NCBI GenBank assembly: GCA_022567305.1
Contig: JADFHF010000020.1
Span: forward strand, 1 to 62,832
Source of the DNA: Bacteroidota bacterium
GTDB taxonomy: Bacteria; Bacteroidota; Rhodothermia; Rhodothermales; UBA10348
Length of the DNA stretch: 62,832 bases
Direction: 5' to 3'
The notes beneath the pieces were generated by a model. The model searched no databases. It was not told where the DNA came from and saw nothing but the letters and a program-made list of their open reading frames with translations. Shown here in pieces: positions 18,158 through 26,207 of the stretch. The translations under genes were made by a program, and so were the position numbers. Each line of letters begins with the position of its first letter. Within the stretch, counting starts at the first letter, position 1.

Positions 18158-19936
18158 TTAGTGGTAGGCGTTCTCTGATAGCAACGACTTTGCTTCTTCC
18201 AATAGCTGATCGCCAAAGGCTTTGGTCTCGTCTCGATTCGTTTTCACTTCGATCAGGGTCGCGCCGCGGCGCCCGAGAGCCGACAAGTAATCGTCCGAAA
18301 ACTGATTCAAATCTTCGGGCGCATGGTATTCAATTCCAAACAAGCTTGCGGCATGCTCGAAGTTCATACCGTGTGGCGTCGCGAAGAAGCGTTCGAAGAT
18401 ATCCGCTTGATTCTGGATGGGTAAATACGAAAAGATTCCACCGCCATCGTTGTTAATCACAACCAGGATTAAGCCTCGGTCCTTGGCGAGAACCAACGAG
18501 TTCAGGTCATGGAGCATGGCCAGATCTCCTAGTAGAACCGTCGTCCGCTCTCCGGAACTCCACTGGCTTCCAGCGGCCGTCGCGATCGTGCCGTCTATTC
18601 CGCTGACTCCCCTATTCGCCACAATTCCGACTGGATTGCCCTGGGACGATGAAAACGTATCCACATGTCTGATCGGGAGGCTGCTGGCGATCATGAACTG
18701 GTGCGATTCAGGAAGAAGTGAGCAGAGCCGGTGTGCAACGCCCTGTTCCGACAATGCCGATTCGGAAGAACCGCCGAATCGAACGCGCAACCACTTTTCT
18801 ATCTGGTTGCTACCCTCTCTCCATCCCGCCAGCCACCCCTCTTCTACGTCGGACACGGGCTTCATCCCAGAGAAAAGCGATTCGACACCCGAGTGGTTCA
18901 GGTCCATTCGGTGCGAAACCAGGTGGTTCGGATCCTGCCTCTCAGGACCGTCAACGACAAGCACGTAGGTTTCCGGCCTGCTCGAAGTCAGAAATTGTTG
19001 AATACGTTTCGAAACAGGAGTACGCCCGACTTGAACAACGGCGTCAGGTTTCATGAGACGGTTGAACCGCTCTGAATTCGTCAAGAGGTCGTAGTAAGGA
19101 ATAAGCGATTTTTCTGTTCTTCCGAGTCGAAATCCCGACGTGATATCCGGTAGAATGGGAATCCCGGATTGCTCCGCCCACTTCAGGGCGGGCTCTGCGT
19201 ACCGGGTATCCGCCAGGCGCCCGAGAACACAGATGGGGCGTTTTGCTTGAGCAAGCGCTTCTTTGATCTCGGACAGATCAGCATCGCCGCTTACCCTGTC
19301 GGCCTTAATGTACTGCGTATACGGCTTCTCGCTGGCATCCCATCTCGACAGCCGGGCGTCTGAGCGTGCACTCTCAAACGCCGGGGCCTCCGTCGCCAGG
19401 GGCTCACGAAACATACAATTGAGATGAACCGGACCACGTTCGGACGTTGCACGATAGACGGATTGATCCACGGTGGAGAGCACAAAACTCGGATCGACGT
19501 CTTCGGAGGGCGTCGGCATGTCGAAGTGCCATCTTACATAGTCTCCAAAAAGACCCGGCTGGCGGATCGTCTGATTGGCACCCGTGTCTCTTAGTTCGGG
19601 TGGTCGATCGGCGGTCAATAGAACGAGCGGCACCGAATCTATTGAGGCTTCGATCACGGCCGGAAGACCGTTTGCCAGCGCGGTGCCCGACGTGGTCACC
19701 CACACGGCTGGGCTGGACGATTTTCTACTGTAACCAAGCGCGGCAAACGCACTCCCACGTTCATCATAATGCACGCAAGTACGCGTCTTGAAATGTCGGC
19801 CGATGGCAGCTACCAGATCAGACGACCTGGATCCGGGAGAAATAAAGAACATGGTACAGCTAAGTCGCACCAATTCCTCGACAATGAGGCCGGCCCAAAA
19901 ACCGTTTCTATTTGGTATTTCGGAGTTCAAGTCCAA
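18158..19936 (-). CDS. menD: SEPHCHC synthase (2-oxoglutarate decarboxylase/isochorismate adding)
   Basis: ThDP enzyme that joins 2-oxoglutarate-derived succinic semialdehyde to isochorismate, giving SEPHCHC. The 592 aa include FFISPGSRSSDLV and HYDERGSAFAALGYSR (catalytic Glu region) in the N-terminal Pyr domain, VTTSGTALANGLPAVIEAS, ADRPPELRDTGANQTI, and the PP-domain segments GVSGIDGTIATAAG and LLGDLAMLHDLNSL with INNDGGGIFSYLP binding ThDP-Mg. The start appears to be TTG (19936 or two codons later at 19930), overlapping the menF 3' end by about 29 bp. No ATG is available without losing conserved sequence. Confidence 0.95.
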   Translation of the reverse strand: MDLNSEIPNRNGFWAGLIVEELVRLSCTMFFISPGSRSSDLVAAIGRHFKTRTCVHYDERGSAFAALGYSRKSSSPAVWVTTSGTALANGLPAVIEASIDSVPLVLLTADRPPELRDTGANQTIRQPGLFGDYVRWHFDMPTPSEDVDPSFVLSTVDQSVYRATSERGPVHLNCMFREPLATEAPAFESARSDARLSRWDASEKPYTQYIKADRVSGDADLSEIKEALAQAKRPICVLGRLADTRYAEPALKWAEQSGIPILPDITSGFRLGRTEKSLIPYYDLLTNSERFNRLMKPDAVVQVGRTPVSKRIQQFLTSSRPETYVLVVDGPERQDPNHLVSHRMDLNHSGVESLFSGMKPVSDVEEGWLAGWREGSNQIEKWLRVRFGGSSESALSEQGVAHRLCSLLPESHQFMIASSLPIRHVDTFSSSQGNPVGIVANRGVSGIDGTIATAAGSQWSSGERTTVLLGDLAMLHDLNSLVLAKDRGLILVVINNDGGGIFSYLPIQNQADIFERFFATPHGMNFEHAASLFGIEYHAPEDLNQFSDDYLSALGRRGATLIEVKTNRDETKAFGDQLLEEAKSLLSENAYH

Positions 19937-21308
19937 TCACGTTTATGAAATCGACGATCTTTTGCTCGATTTCCTCCCACTCCAATTCGGGTTGCGACCC
20001 TTCAACGATACCTGCTCCGGAGAACAAGGACAGCCGCTCTCGGTCGACCACACCGCAGCGCAAGGCTACGGCAAACTCAGCTGAATCTCGACCCACCCAT
20101 CCGACAGGCCCCGCGTACCAACCACGGTCGAACTTTTCGACATCTCGGATGACGCTTACGGCGAGGTCCGTCGGGTGCCCCCCTACGGCCGGCGTCGGAT
20201 GCAGGTCTTCGAGTAGATCAAAATTGGATACGGGTTTGGACAAGACTCCGGAAATTCTGGAAACGAGGTGCCTACCCTGAGCGAGTCTCATTTCCGAAGC
20301 TTCGTGATCGACGGTCACCGAATCGCAATACGCTCTTAGGACGGATTCGATAGTATCTCGGACGTACGCGTGTTCTCTTCTGTCTTTTTCGCTAGAGAGA
20401 AGCGATGCCCGATATTCTTCATCCACATCTTCGGTCTTACCACGCGGACGAGTTCCTGCTACCGCCTCGCTATCAATCTGTAACCCGTTTCTGTAGAACA
20501 ACCGCTCTGGTGAAGCTCCTACAAATGCCGCACCCTGATCTGATTCAAGATAAAAGTGAAAACAGTTCGGGGTGGCTCCAACCAGACGTTTCAATAGAAG
20601 AAAGGGATTGATCGGTGCCGAAAATTTAAAATCTGTACGCCGTGCAAGGACTACTTTTTCAAACTGGTCCCTGGAAAACATCCCCAAGGCCCATTGGATG
20701 CGCTCAACCCACTCATTCTTGTCCGGAATATCGTTTCGCGTAACCGGAGTAGATAATCCCTCCTCGAACTCCTCAACGCCCTGATTCAACCGAGCGATTA
20801 CCTTCAGGATCGAATCCAGATTTTCGGAGTCTTCCGGAAAAACGAGATTGCAATAGATCTGTGCATTCGGACCCCGTGTGTGCAATTCGAATCGGGGAAG
20901 TACAAATCGATATCCACCGAATGCCCTCCAAACCTCGTCGGATTCGCAAGACCCATCGAATCGCGTCCCACCGAAAAACCGCATTTCATCTCCCGGCCTC
21001 GATAGGAATCGATCAATTTCGCTCGTCAAGATGGAAGAATCAACCCTGCCATCGCCGGCAATCACTGCAGCGCTCCCGAACATGGCCCGAATCTTATTGT
21101 GATGTCGAGCTTGCCAGATGATTCGATCCGGTCCTTGCATGGAAGATAGCCAGGCGAATGGATCTACATTTCCAACCGGAACACCGACACGCATCAAGAG
21201 CGGTAGACTGTTACCGCGAAGAAAGGCTGCTCGTACGGCGCTGGCCAGCGTGGCGGTCCATTCCCTGACCTTAGTCGGTGCTACTGTATCTATCTCTTTG
21301 CTTCCCAA
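19908..21308 (-). CDS. menF: Isochorismate synthase
   Basis: Chorismate-utilising enzyme making isochorismate, the first menaquinone step. The 466 aa contain the C-terminal chorismate-binding domain with VGASPERLFYRNG, EAVAGTRPRGKT, LLEDLHPTPAVGGHPT and FSGAGIVEGSQPELEWEEIEQK. These carry the Mg-binding glutamates and the general acid/base residues of MenF/EntC. The N-terminal domain is weakly conserved, as usual. It overlaps menD. A membrane protein gene ends 46 bp upstream, so menF is either second in that operon or starts its own transcript. Confidence 0.95.
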   Translation of the reverse strand: MGSKEIDTVAPTKVREWTATLASAVRAAFLRGNSLPLLMRVGVPVGNVDPFAWLSSMQGPDRIIWQARHHNKIRAMFGSAAVIAGDGRVDSSILTSEIDRFLSRPGDEMRFFGGTRFDGSCESDEVWRAFGGYRFVLPRFELHTRGPNAQIYCNLVFPEDSENLDSILKVIARLNQGVEEFEEGLSTPVTRNDIPDKNEWVERIQWALGMFSRDQFEKVVLARRTDFKFSAPINPFLLLKRLVGATPNCFHFYLESDQGAAFVGASPERLFYRNGLQIDSEAVAGTRPRGKTEDVDEEYRASLLSSEKDRREHAYVRDTIESVLRAYCDSVTVDHEASEMRLAQGRHLVSRISGVLSKPVSNFDLLEDLHPTPAVGGHPTDLAVSVIRDVEKFDRGWYAGPVGWVGRDSAEFAVALRCGVVDRERLSLFSGAGIVEGSQPELEWEEIEQKIVDFINVIGLELRNTK

Positions 21309-21354
21309 GCGCTTCAGTATTTGTCACGATTGCCGACCGATTCATCCGAATATA

Positions 21355-22044
21355 CTATTCGTTCCGTTTTCCTCTCTGCCAGATTTCAATGATGCGCTTT
21401 TCGAATGATTCCGTCGACGAGAGTGTAACGCGCATGGAGATCGCATATCGAACGATCAATGAGCGGAGTACTCGGTCTGATCCGGGTGCGCCTTGTGTTG
21501 TACCCGACAGCCGTTCAGCCAGGGGCTCCAACACCTTACGAATAATTCCCCATCGAAACAGAATGAACCCTGACAAGCCCACGCCTGCGGCTATCAGTTG
21601 GCCGCCGGATGCCAACCAACTCATGATCAATACATAGAGTATGCCCTGAAAAGAAGCGGTCGAAAGCACTGAAAAAAGACGGACGATCGGAACGAATACA
21701 ACGGCTGGCCCAATGGCTTCCCAACCCACGAACACGACCAGAGTGATTAACACGGCTGATAAAGGCGAAACCAGGAGGAGAGAAATTGCGAGACTCAGAA
21801 CGGCCGCAGCTTCAGCGGATTTCAGCCAGGATCCGGCCTGAGCAAGGAGCCTCCCGACACCCACGCTCTCGATAACCTCTCCGGCGTACTCGTAAAGCGC
21901 AGCCTCGGAGGTATGAAACCAAATCCCGTCGGTGGTAAAAATCCCTGTGGGCAATTCCACCCATGAATCGTCGTCTTTCAGCCTCGCGCGTTTTTTCATC
22001 TCGAAAATCTGTCTGAATCGGTTGGTCGACATTAAATGGATCAT
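21355..22044 (-). CDS. Hypothetical integral membrane protein upstream of menF
   Basis: A protein of about 229 aa with four to five hydrophobic segments (first near AVLSLAISLLLVSPLSAVLITLV, written here only as positions about 80-105) and polar ends; I do not recognise a family. A soluble N-terminal stretch DDSWVELPTGIFTTDGIWF precedes the membrane part. Several starts are possible: ATG 22116 (longest), 22044 (used here) and 22032; none has a good ribosome binding site. It is on the same strand as the men operon, 46 bp upstream of menF, so a link to quinone biology is possible but unproven. Confidence 0.7.
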   Translation of the reverse strand: MIHLMSTNRFRQIFEMKKRARLKDDDSWVELPTGIFTTDGIWFHTSEAALYEYAGEVIESVGVGRLLAQAGSWLKSAEAAAVLSLAISLLLVSPLSAVLITLVVFVGWEAIGPAVVFVPIVRLFSVLSTASFQGILYVLIMSWLASGGQLIAAGVGLSGFILFRWGIIRKVLEPLAERLSGTTQGAPGSDRVLRSLIVRYAISMRVTLSSTESFEKRIIEIWQRGKRNE

Positions 22045-22263
22045 ACTGAACGGGCCGGCCCTTGTGGATACGCCTTCGTGATCAGGCCTATATGGGCGCA
22101 TCGGGTTACGATTCACGACTGATCGAGTTTCGACTGAACAGAACCGCGGATAGCGTCCGTAAAATGGATATCACGGCACCAATCGGAACCAATCCTCCGA
22201 AATCGGCTATAAATGATGATATTTCTGTGAAGGCAGAATTCTTTCCCACCCTAATCTCCTATC

Positions 22264-22719
22264 ATGAATACGCCTGTATCCCGACTCATTCGTTCCGACG
22301 GCCAAGTGGTTTCTGTGCGAGCAGAAGTCATGGTTGACCAAGCCGTCGAGATCATGGTCGACCAAAATGTCGGATCCATCGTTGTCCTCGACAGCGATGA
22401 AATTCTGATTGGCATTTTCACTGAGAGGGATCTCCTTCGACGAGTTGTCGGCAAGAATTTAATTCCCGCGAAGACGACGATTGAATCGGTGATGACGAGA
22501 AACGTATACGTCGTAGACCGAACAGCGGACCGACGTGATGTTCATCAAATGATGGACAGTGAACACATTCGTCACATACCGATTGTTGATGAAGGAACCG
22601 TTCTCGGAGTGGTGTCCCTACGAGATGTACTTCGCAGCGAAAACGCTGAGAAGGAATTCGAGTTGACTCAGCTAAAAGGCTACGTTTCCGACAAACCCTA
22701 TCCTTCTTATCCCGGCTGA
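22264..22719 (+). CDS. CBS-domain pair protein
   Basis: A 151-aa stand-alone CBS pair. CBS1 covers about 8-65 (VGSIVVLDSDEILIGIFTER then DLLRRVV) and CBS2 about 70-130 (SVMTRNVYVV, HIRHIPIVDEGTVLGVVSLR then DVL). Each ends with the G-[IV]-[FV]-[TS]-x-R-D motif where adenine nucleotides usually bind. Such proteins sense AMP/ATP/SAM and act through partners; the partner here is unknown. It is the only plus-strand gene between 3.6 and 25 kb and is divergent from the membrane protein upstream of menF. Confidence 0.88.
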   Translation: MNTPVSRLIRSDGQVVSVRAEVMVDQAVEIMVDQNVGSIVVLDSDEILIGIFTERDLLRRVVGKNLIPAKTTIESVMTRNVYVVDRTADRRDVHQMMDSEHIRHIPIVDEGTVLGVVSLRDVLRSENAEKEFELTQLKGYVSDKPYPSYPG

Positions 22720-22734
22720 ACGGCCACCGAAACG

Positions 22735-23745
22735 TCAGTCCGGACCAGGAAGGTTGTGATAGTACCTGAAGGCATCAGGAAATATTCTTATTTCCCTGAG
22801 AATGAGTCCTGCAGGCGGGTTGACGAGCGGATAGACATTCCCGGTCGTGTCCGTCCTGATCTCCTCGAACGGAACAAACGCGTAGAAATCGACCGCATCT
22901 TGCGCCAGGTCATACTGGATAATCGGGACTTGATACGTGACCATCGTCGTAGCGGGCTCGAACGAAACGGGCATTGAATCCACCCCGTCTTTGACTCGCA
23001 CGGCTATCTCGCGACGTCCCTCTGTAAACTGTAGCACGATGGCCTGCGCTTCGGTCTCCAGTGAACTCAGCTCAACCAGACCAGCAAGTGTGTCCGCCAA
23101 AGAAAGCAATACGCGAACGGAATCGTTGACGGTCGTCTGTGTCGCTGGTGCGGTATTCCAGAAACTAAGGCCCTCCAGTATGGAGACGGCTCCCCAGACG
23201 GTTACAGAATCCGGTGTGAGAGTAACCGGTCCAACCACATGATATCCTGGGGCCGTATCGATCCCAAGTCTGGATCGAATGGGAAGTCGCTTCTCGGCGC
23301 GGGCTTCCTTGTGTAAAACAATGGATGCCGGAAACACCGATTCAGAGCGAACGTTATTGGCCGCTTCTGCGGCTAATACTTCCAGGTCGATCTCCGAGAG
23401 CGACGCGTCTATCGTAATCGTCGGCGGGTTATAGTACAGACGAAGTAGCTGAATGCCCTCCCCTTCAACCTGAACCCGAATGGTTGCCGGCGGCACCTGG
23501 GTCAGGGCTTGGTCTACAGGAAGATTCTGCAGCTCGGTAGGGAAGTCGAAAAACTGAGTGTACGTCTCCTGCATTGAGAAAGTGAACCAGAGCAAACAGG
23601 ACGCCAGTAGACAGAAGGTGATGATCCAACCCTTCTTTCGAGGAGCATTTTCAGGGAGCAGACGACGGCTTTCAGATGTCGCAAACATCCGTCTAGCACG
23701 GCTGGTCAATTCTCTCAACGAAACGTAATCTCCAGAACCCGCCAT
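22735..23745 (-). CDS. YbbR/CdaR-like membrane-anchored protein
   Basis: A 336-aa protein with one N-terminal transmembrane helix (about 41-57, ITFCLLASCLLWFTFSM) after a basic cytosolic segment, then extracytoplasmic YbbR-type repeats. The second shows the family pattern VVGPVTLTPDSVTVWGAVS (about 165-183). YbbR/CdaR proteins regulate the diadenylate cyclase CdaA where the two are encoded together. No cdaA is visible here. Instead the gene starts 6 bp after a microcompartment shell gene, and is likely co-transcribed with it. Repeats are divergent, so a function in c-di-AMP control is not assured. Confidence 0.8.
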   Translation of the reverse strand: MAGSGDYVSLRELTSRARRMFATSESRRLLPENAPRKKGWIITFCLLASCLLWFTFSMQETYTQFFDFPTELQNLPVDQALTQVPPATIRVQVEGEGIQLLRLYYNPPTITIDASLSEIDLEVLAAEAANNVRSESVFPASIVLHKEARAEKRLPIRSRLGIDTAPGYHVVGPVTLTPDSVTVWGAVSILEGLSFWNTAPATQTTVNDSVRVLLSLADTLAGLVELSSLETEAQAIVLQFTEGRREIAVRVKDGVDSMPVSFEPATTMVTYQVPIIQYDLAQDAVDFYAFVPFEEIRTDTTGNVYPLVNPPAGLILREIRIFPDAFRYYHNLPGPD

Positions 23746-23751
23746 CGTACC

Positions 23752-24213
23752 CTAGTGGAAATGAGGCCTCAGCGCATTGATCAATTGCTCTTTGTTTGCC
23801 CGGGCAATCTGACGCCCCTGAATCGAAATTCCAGACGTTTTTCTTGCCAACGCACGCAATTCACGAACGGTCATGCTTCCAAGTTCCTTTCTTGATGATA
23901 TGAAAGCCGGATTCGCAGGTTGAGTTTCCGTCCCGTACAACTGCATTTTCGCAACCGCCGAAGCCGGTCGCGGAATCACATGCGATGACACCAACTCTCC
24001 AACACGTTCGGCGGCGACTCTTCCCGCATCTACAGCAGACTGAACGGCAGCCGTTTCACCTACGATCTGAACCGTCATCAAGGCAGCCATGGTTTGTTCG
24101 ATACCAACGAGCCTCACGTTTGCGGCTTTGGTCATCACGTCCGCAGCTTCAATAGCCGCGACAAGACCTTTGGTTTCGACTAATCCCAATGCTTGTTCGT
24201 CGGAAATCGCCAT
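23752..24213 (-). CDS. BMC-H microcompartment shell protein with SAP/Rho-N-like tail
   Basis: A 153-aa protein. Residues 8-85 are a single bacterial microcompartment (BMC, Pfam-type PduA/EutM/CcmK) domain: ALGLVETKGLVAAIEAADVM, then [20 protein letters not shown], then VIPRP. BMC-H proteins form hexamers tiling the shell. Its pore loop (residues 40-45) reads QTMAAL where its neighbour has KIGGGY, so the central pore should differ. After a linker (about 91-112) comes a basic helical tail, MTVRELRALARK plus RANKEQLINALRP (113-150), resembling SAP/Rho-N/HeH nucleic-acid-binding motifs. ATG at 24213 is used; a GTG lies two codons upstream. It is downstream of the other BMC-H gene and 6 bp before the YbbR gene. 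Confidence 0.92.
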   Translation of the reverse strand: MAISDEQALGLVETKGLVAAIEAADVMTKAANVRLVGIEQTMAALMTVQIVGETAAVQSAVDAGRVAAERVGELVSSHVIPRPASAVAKMQLYGTETQPANPAFISSRKELGSMTVRELRALARKTSGISIQGRQIARANKEQLINALRPHFH

Positions 24214-24301
24214 GTGCACGTTCGTACTATTGAGAAGGCAATCGACCGACCCGATTCACAAACTGCGCACCGGAGCCGCCGATTCCGGGTCCCGGATTAA
24301 A

Positions 24302-24595
24302 TTAGTCCGAGATGCCCGTTGGAAGAATCATCTCCACGTCTGAATGAGGACGCGGGATCACATGTACTGAAACGAGCTCACCGACCCGTTCTGCTGCTGC
24401 CGCCCCGGCATCTGTAGCTGCTTTAACAGCGCCAACGTCCCCCCGGACCATAACGGTAACGTATCCTCCGCCGATCTTTTCCTTGCCTATCAATCGGACA
24501 CGGGCGGCTTTAACCATGGCATCGGCCGCTTCAATTGAACCAACGAGGCCTCGGGTCTCTATCATGCCGAGGGCTATTCCGTAATCTTCTGACAT
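24302..24595 (-). CDS. BMC-H microcompartment shell protein (PduA/EutM-like)
   Basis: A 97-aa canonical single-domain BMC-H hexamer subunit: [20 protein letters not shown], pore loop [10 protein letters not shown] (residues 39-48), [20 protein letters not shown] and [10 protein letters not shown]. The Lys-Ile-Gly-Gly-Gly pore is that of standard small-metabolite shell proteins. It aligns without gaps over about 80 residues with the next gene, so the two are recent paralogues or a functional pair. A near-consensus promoter lies about 140 bp upstream. No BMC-T, BMC-P (EutN/CcmL), aldehyde dehydrogenase, PduL or signature enzyme is in the window, so the enclosed pathway cannot be named. Confidence 0.95.
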   Translation of the reverse strand: MSEDYGIALGMIETRGLVGSIEAADAMVKAARVRLIGKEKIGGGYVTVMVRGDVGAVKAATDAGAAAAERVGELVSVHVIPRPHSDVEMILPTGISD

Positions 24596-24673
24596 TGTGC
24601 GTTCGGTTGAATAAAGAGTGGTAAGGAGCGGAGTTCGGTTCTATCCCGTCTCCGAATCCCTGAATATACACCC

Positions 24674-24686
24674 AACCGTAACGGTT
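24674..24686. promoter_or_regulatory. Interrupted palindrome upstream of BMC genes
   Basis: AACCGTAACGGTT is a 13-bp inverted repeat (6-bp arms, 1-bp centre) in the leader between the BMC promoter and start codon. A second TATATT-like box (AATATA on plus at 24663-24668) lies just downstream in the direction of transcription. It has the look of an operator; the regulator is unknown. Confidence 0.35.
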
Positions 24687-24735
24687 CGGAGCATCTTTTC
24701 AGATTGACGGGAGCAGGTCTTCCAGCTCTTTGATG

Positions 24736-24764
24736 AATATAGATCGGCTCATAGCCTTTGTCAA
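24736..24764 (-). promoter_or_regulatory. Sigma-70-type promoter for the BMC operon
   Basis: Read on the minus strand: TTGACA (24764-24759), exactly 17 bp, then TATATT (24741-24736). This matches the -35 consensus fully and the -10 in five of six positions. It points at the BMC-H gene, with a leader of about 135 nt. It is the best promoter-like sequence I found in the window. Confidence 0.65.
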
Positions 24765-24918
24765 TCGACTCGCGAAACCAGCATCGGTTCGAACCAGTTG
24801 TTAGAGGGGGTGATGGTAATCCGTTGTAACCCATCGCATCGGATTGGATCGCACGATACGAGGCAAGATGGCGAAAATGAATTTCGTGTATATCCAGCCG
24901 ACACTCCAGAATGACCTA

Positions 24919-24980
24919 TTGACGCTGACCCATCGGCATTGACGTATCCACGTTGACCCATCCACGTTGACCTATCCACG
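24919..24980. repeat. 14-bp tandem repeats upstream of wecB
   Basis: Three contiguous 14-bp units, TTGAC(G/C)(T/C)ATCCACG, occupy 24939-24952, 24953-24966 and 24967-24980. A longer, degenerate unit (TTGACGCTGACCCATCGGCA) precedes them at 24919-24938. Every unit starts with TTGAC, and the last one supplies the -35 of the wecB promoter. Confidence 0.85.
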
Positions 24981-24995
24981 TTAAGATCGTATATA
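24967..24995 (+). promoter_or_regulatory. Promoter for wecB
   Basis: TTGACC (24967-24972), 17-bp spacer, TATATA (24990-24995): five of six and five of six to sigma-70 consensus with ideal spacing. It points toward the epimerase gene starting at 25090, giving a leader of about 90 nt. The -35 hexamer is part of the last 14-bp tandem repeat, so repeat number could shift or multiply -35 elements. Confidence 0.6.
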
Positions 24996-25089
24996 CGCCA
25001 TCGACTTGAGATGCACCGCGTACCCGTCTTGACCATCGTTTTAGATCCTTGATGTCAAGCGAATCTGACTCCATCTACGCAAACCTCCT

Positions 25090-26199
25090 ATGATTCACAC
25101 GCTTCTAGTCGCAGGAACCCGGCCAAACTTTATTAAAATTGGTCCCTTGTATCACGCGTTTGCGAAGCATGATGGCCTGGAGACCACACTGGTACACACC
25201 GGGCAACACTACGACGCGGCAATGAGCGATGTATTCTTTGACCAGCTCGAGCTCCCGGAGCCGGATATTTTCCTTTCGTCTGGATCGGGCACGCACGCGA
25301 CACAAACAGCCCGCGTCATGATGGAACTGGAACCTGTTATTATTGAGCAGCGGCCCGACGTCGTGGTTGTAGTTGGAGACGTGAATTCAACCTTCGCCGC
25401 AGCGCTGACGGCCAAAAAACTACACGTTCCCGTAGCACACGTGGAGGCAGGGCTAAGATCGTTTGACAGACGCATGCCTGAGGAGATCAACAGAGTGGCG
25501 ACAGACGCCATCTCCGATTTCCTCTTTACGACGGAAGCCGCTGCCGAAGTTCATCTGAAAAACGAAGGAAAGTCTGAGGATATAATCTTTTTCTGTGGTA
25601 ACGTAATGATCGATTCGCTCCGGCGATTTCAGGACAAGGCCCGGGCCGTCCGACAGCACGACGTCTACGATCTTCGGGCAAAGTCGTACGTGCTTCTGAC
25701 CGCGCACCGGCCGGAGATGGTGGATCACCCCGAAAAATTGGAACAGTTCGTTCGAGGCGTGGCCCAGATATCGAATGATCATCCACTTGTGTTCCCCATT
25801 CATCCACGAACCCTTTCCCGAATAAAAGACTCCGGGTTGTGGGATTTATTGGATGGAAACCAAAACGTCCATCTGGTCGAGCCGCTCGGTTACCTAGAAT
25901 TCTTGAGTCTGATGATGGACGCCGGACTGGTCTTGACAGACAGCGGCGGTGTTCAGGAGGAAACGACCGTACTGGGTGTCCCGTGTGCTACGATCAGGGA
26001 CAACACGGAGCGACCCTGTACGATTGACGTGGGGACGAATGAACTGATTCCTCTTGAAACAGACGCCATTAAAGACGCTGCCGAACGGGCGCTATCCGGA
26101 AAATGGAAGAAGGGCTCGTTACCCGAGTTATGGGATGGTCATGCGGCTGAAAGAATCGCTGCAATACTAGCGGACGAACTCTCAGTGCCCGCGTCCTAA
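25090..26199 (+). CDS. wecB: UDP-N-acetylglucosamine 2-epimerase (non-hydrolysing)
   Basis: Interconverts UDP-GlcNAc and UDP-ManNAc for surface polysaccharide. The 369 aa show the family's GT-B fold motifs: AGTRPNFIKIGPL at the N-terminus, VHTGQHYDAAMSD, VVVGDVNSTFAAAL, HVEAGLRSFDRRMPEEINR (catalytic Glu/Asp region), TAHRPE, and C-terminal TDSGGVQEETTVLGVPC with RDNTERPCTI for UDP binding. It is alone on the plus strand, with its own promoter, and converges with the broken glycosyltransferase. A second paralogue is encoded 1.2 kb further. Confidence 0.93.
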   Translation: MIHTLLVAGTRPNFIKIGPLYHAFAKHDGLETTLVHTGQHYDAAMSDVFFDQLELPEPDIFLSSGSGTHATQTARVMMELEPVIIEQRPDVVVVVGDVNSTFAAALTAKKLHVPVAHVEAGLRSFDRRMPEEINRVATDAISDFLFTTEAAAEVHLKNEGKSEDIIFFCGNVMIDSLRRFQDKARAVRQHDVYDLRAKSYVLLTAHRPEMVDHPEKLEQFVRGVAQISNDHPLVFPIHPRTLSRIKDSGLWDLLDGNQNVHLVEPLGYLEFLSLMMDAGLVLTDSGGVQEETTVLGVPCATIRDNTERPCTIDVGTNELIPLETDAIKDAAERALSGKWKKGSLPELWDGHAAERIAAILADELSVPAS

Positions 26200-26207
26200 A
26201 AATCGGA

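Noticed and set aside
24574-25036. Two minus-strand frames between the BMC gene and wecB
   Set aside because: They overlap one another, cover the promoter and tandem repeats, and have no recognisable protein features.
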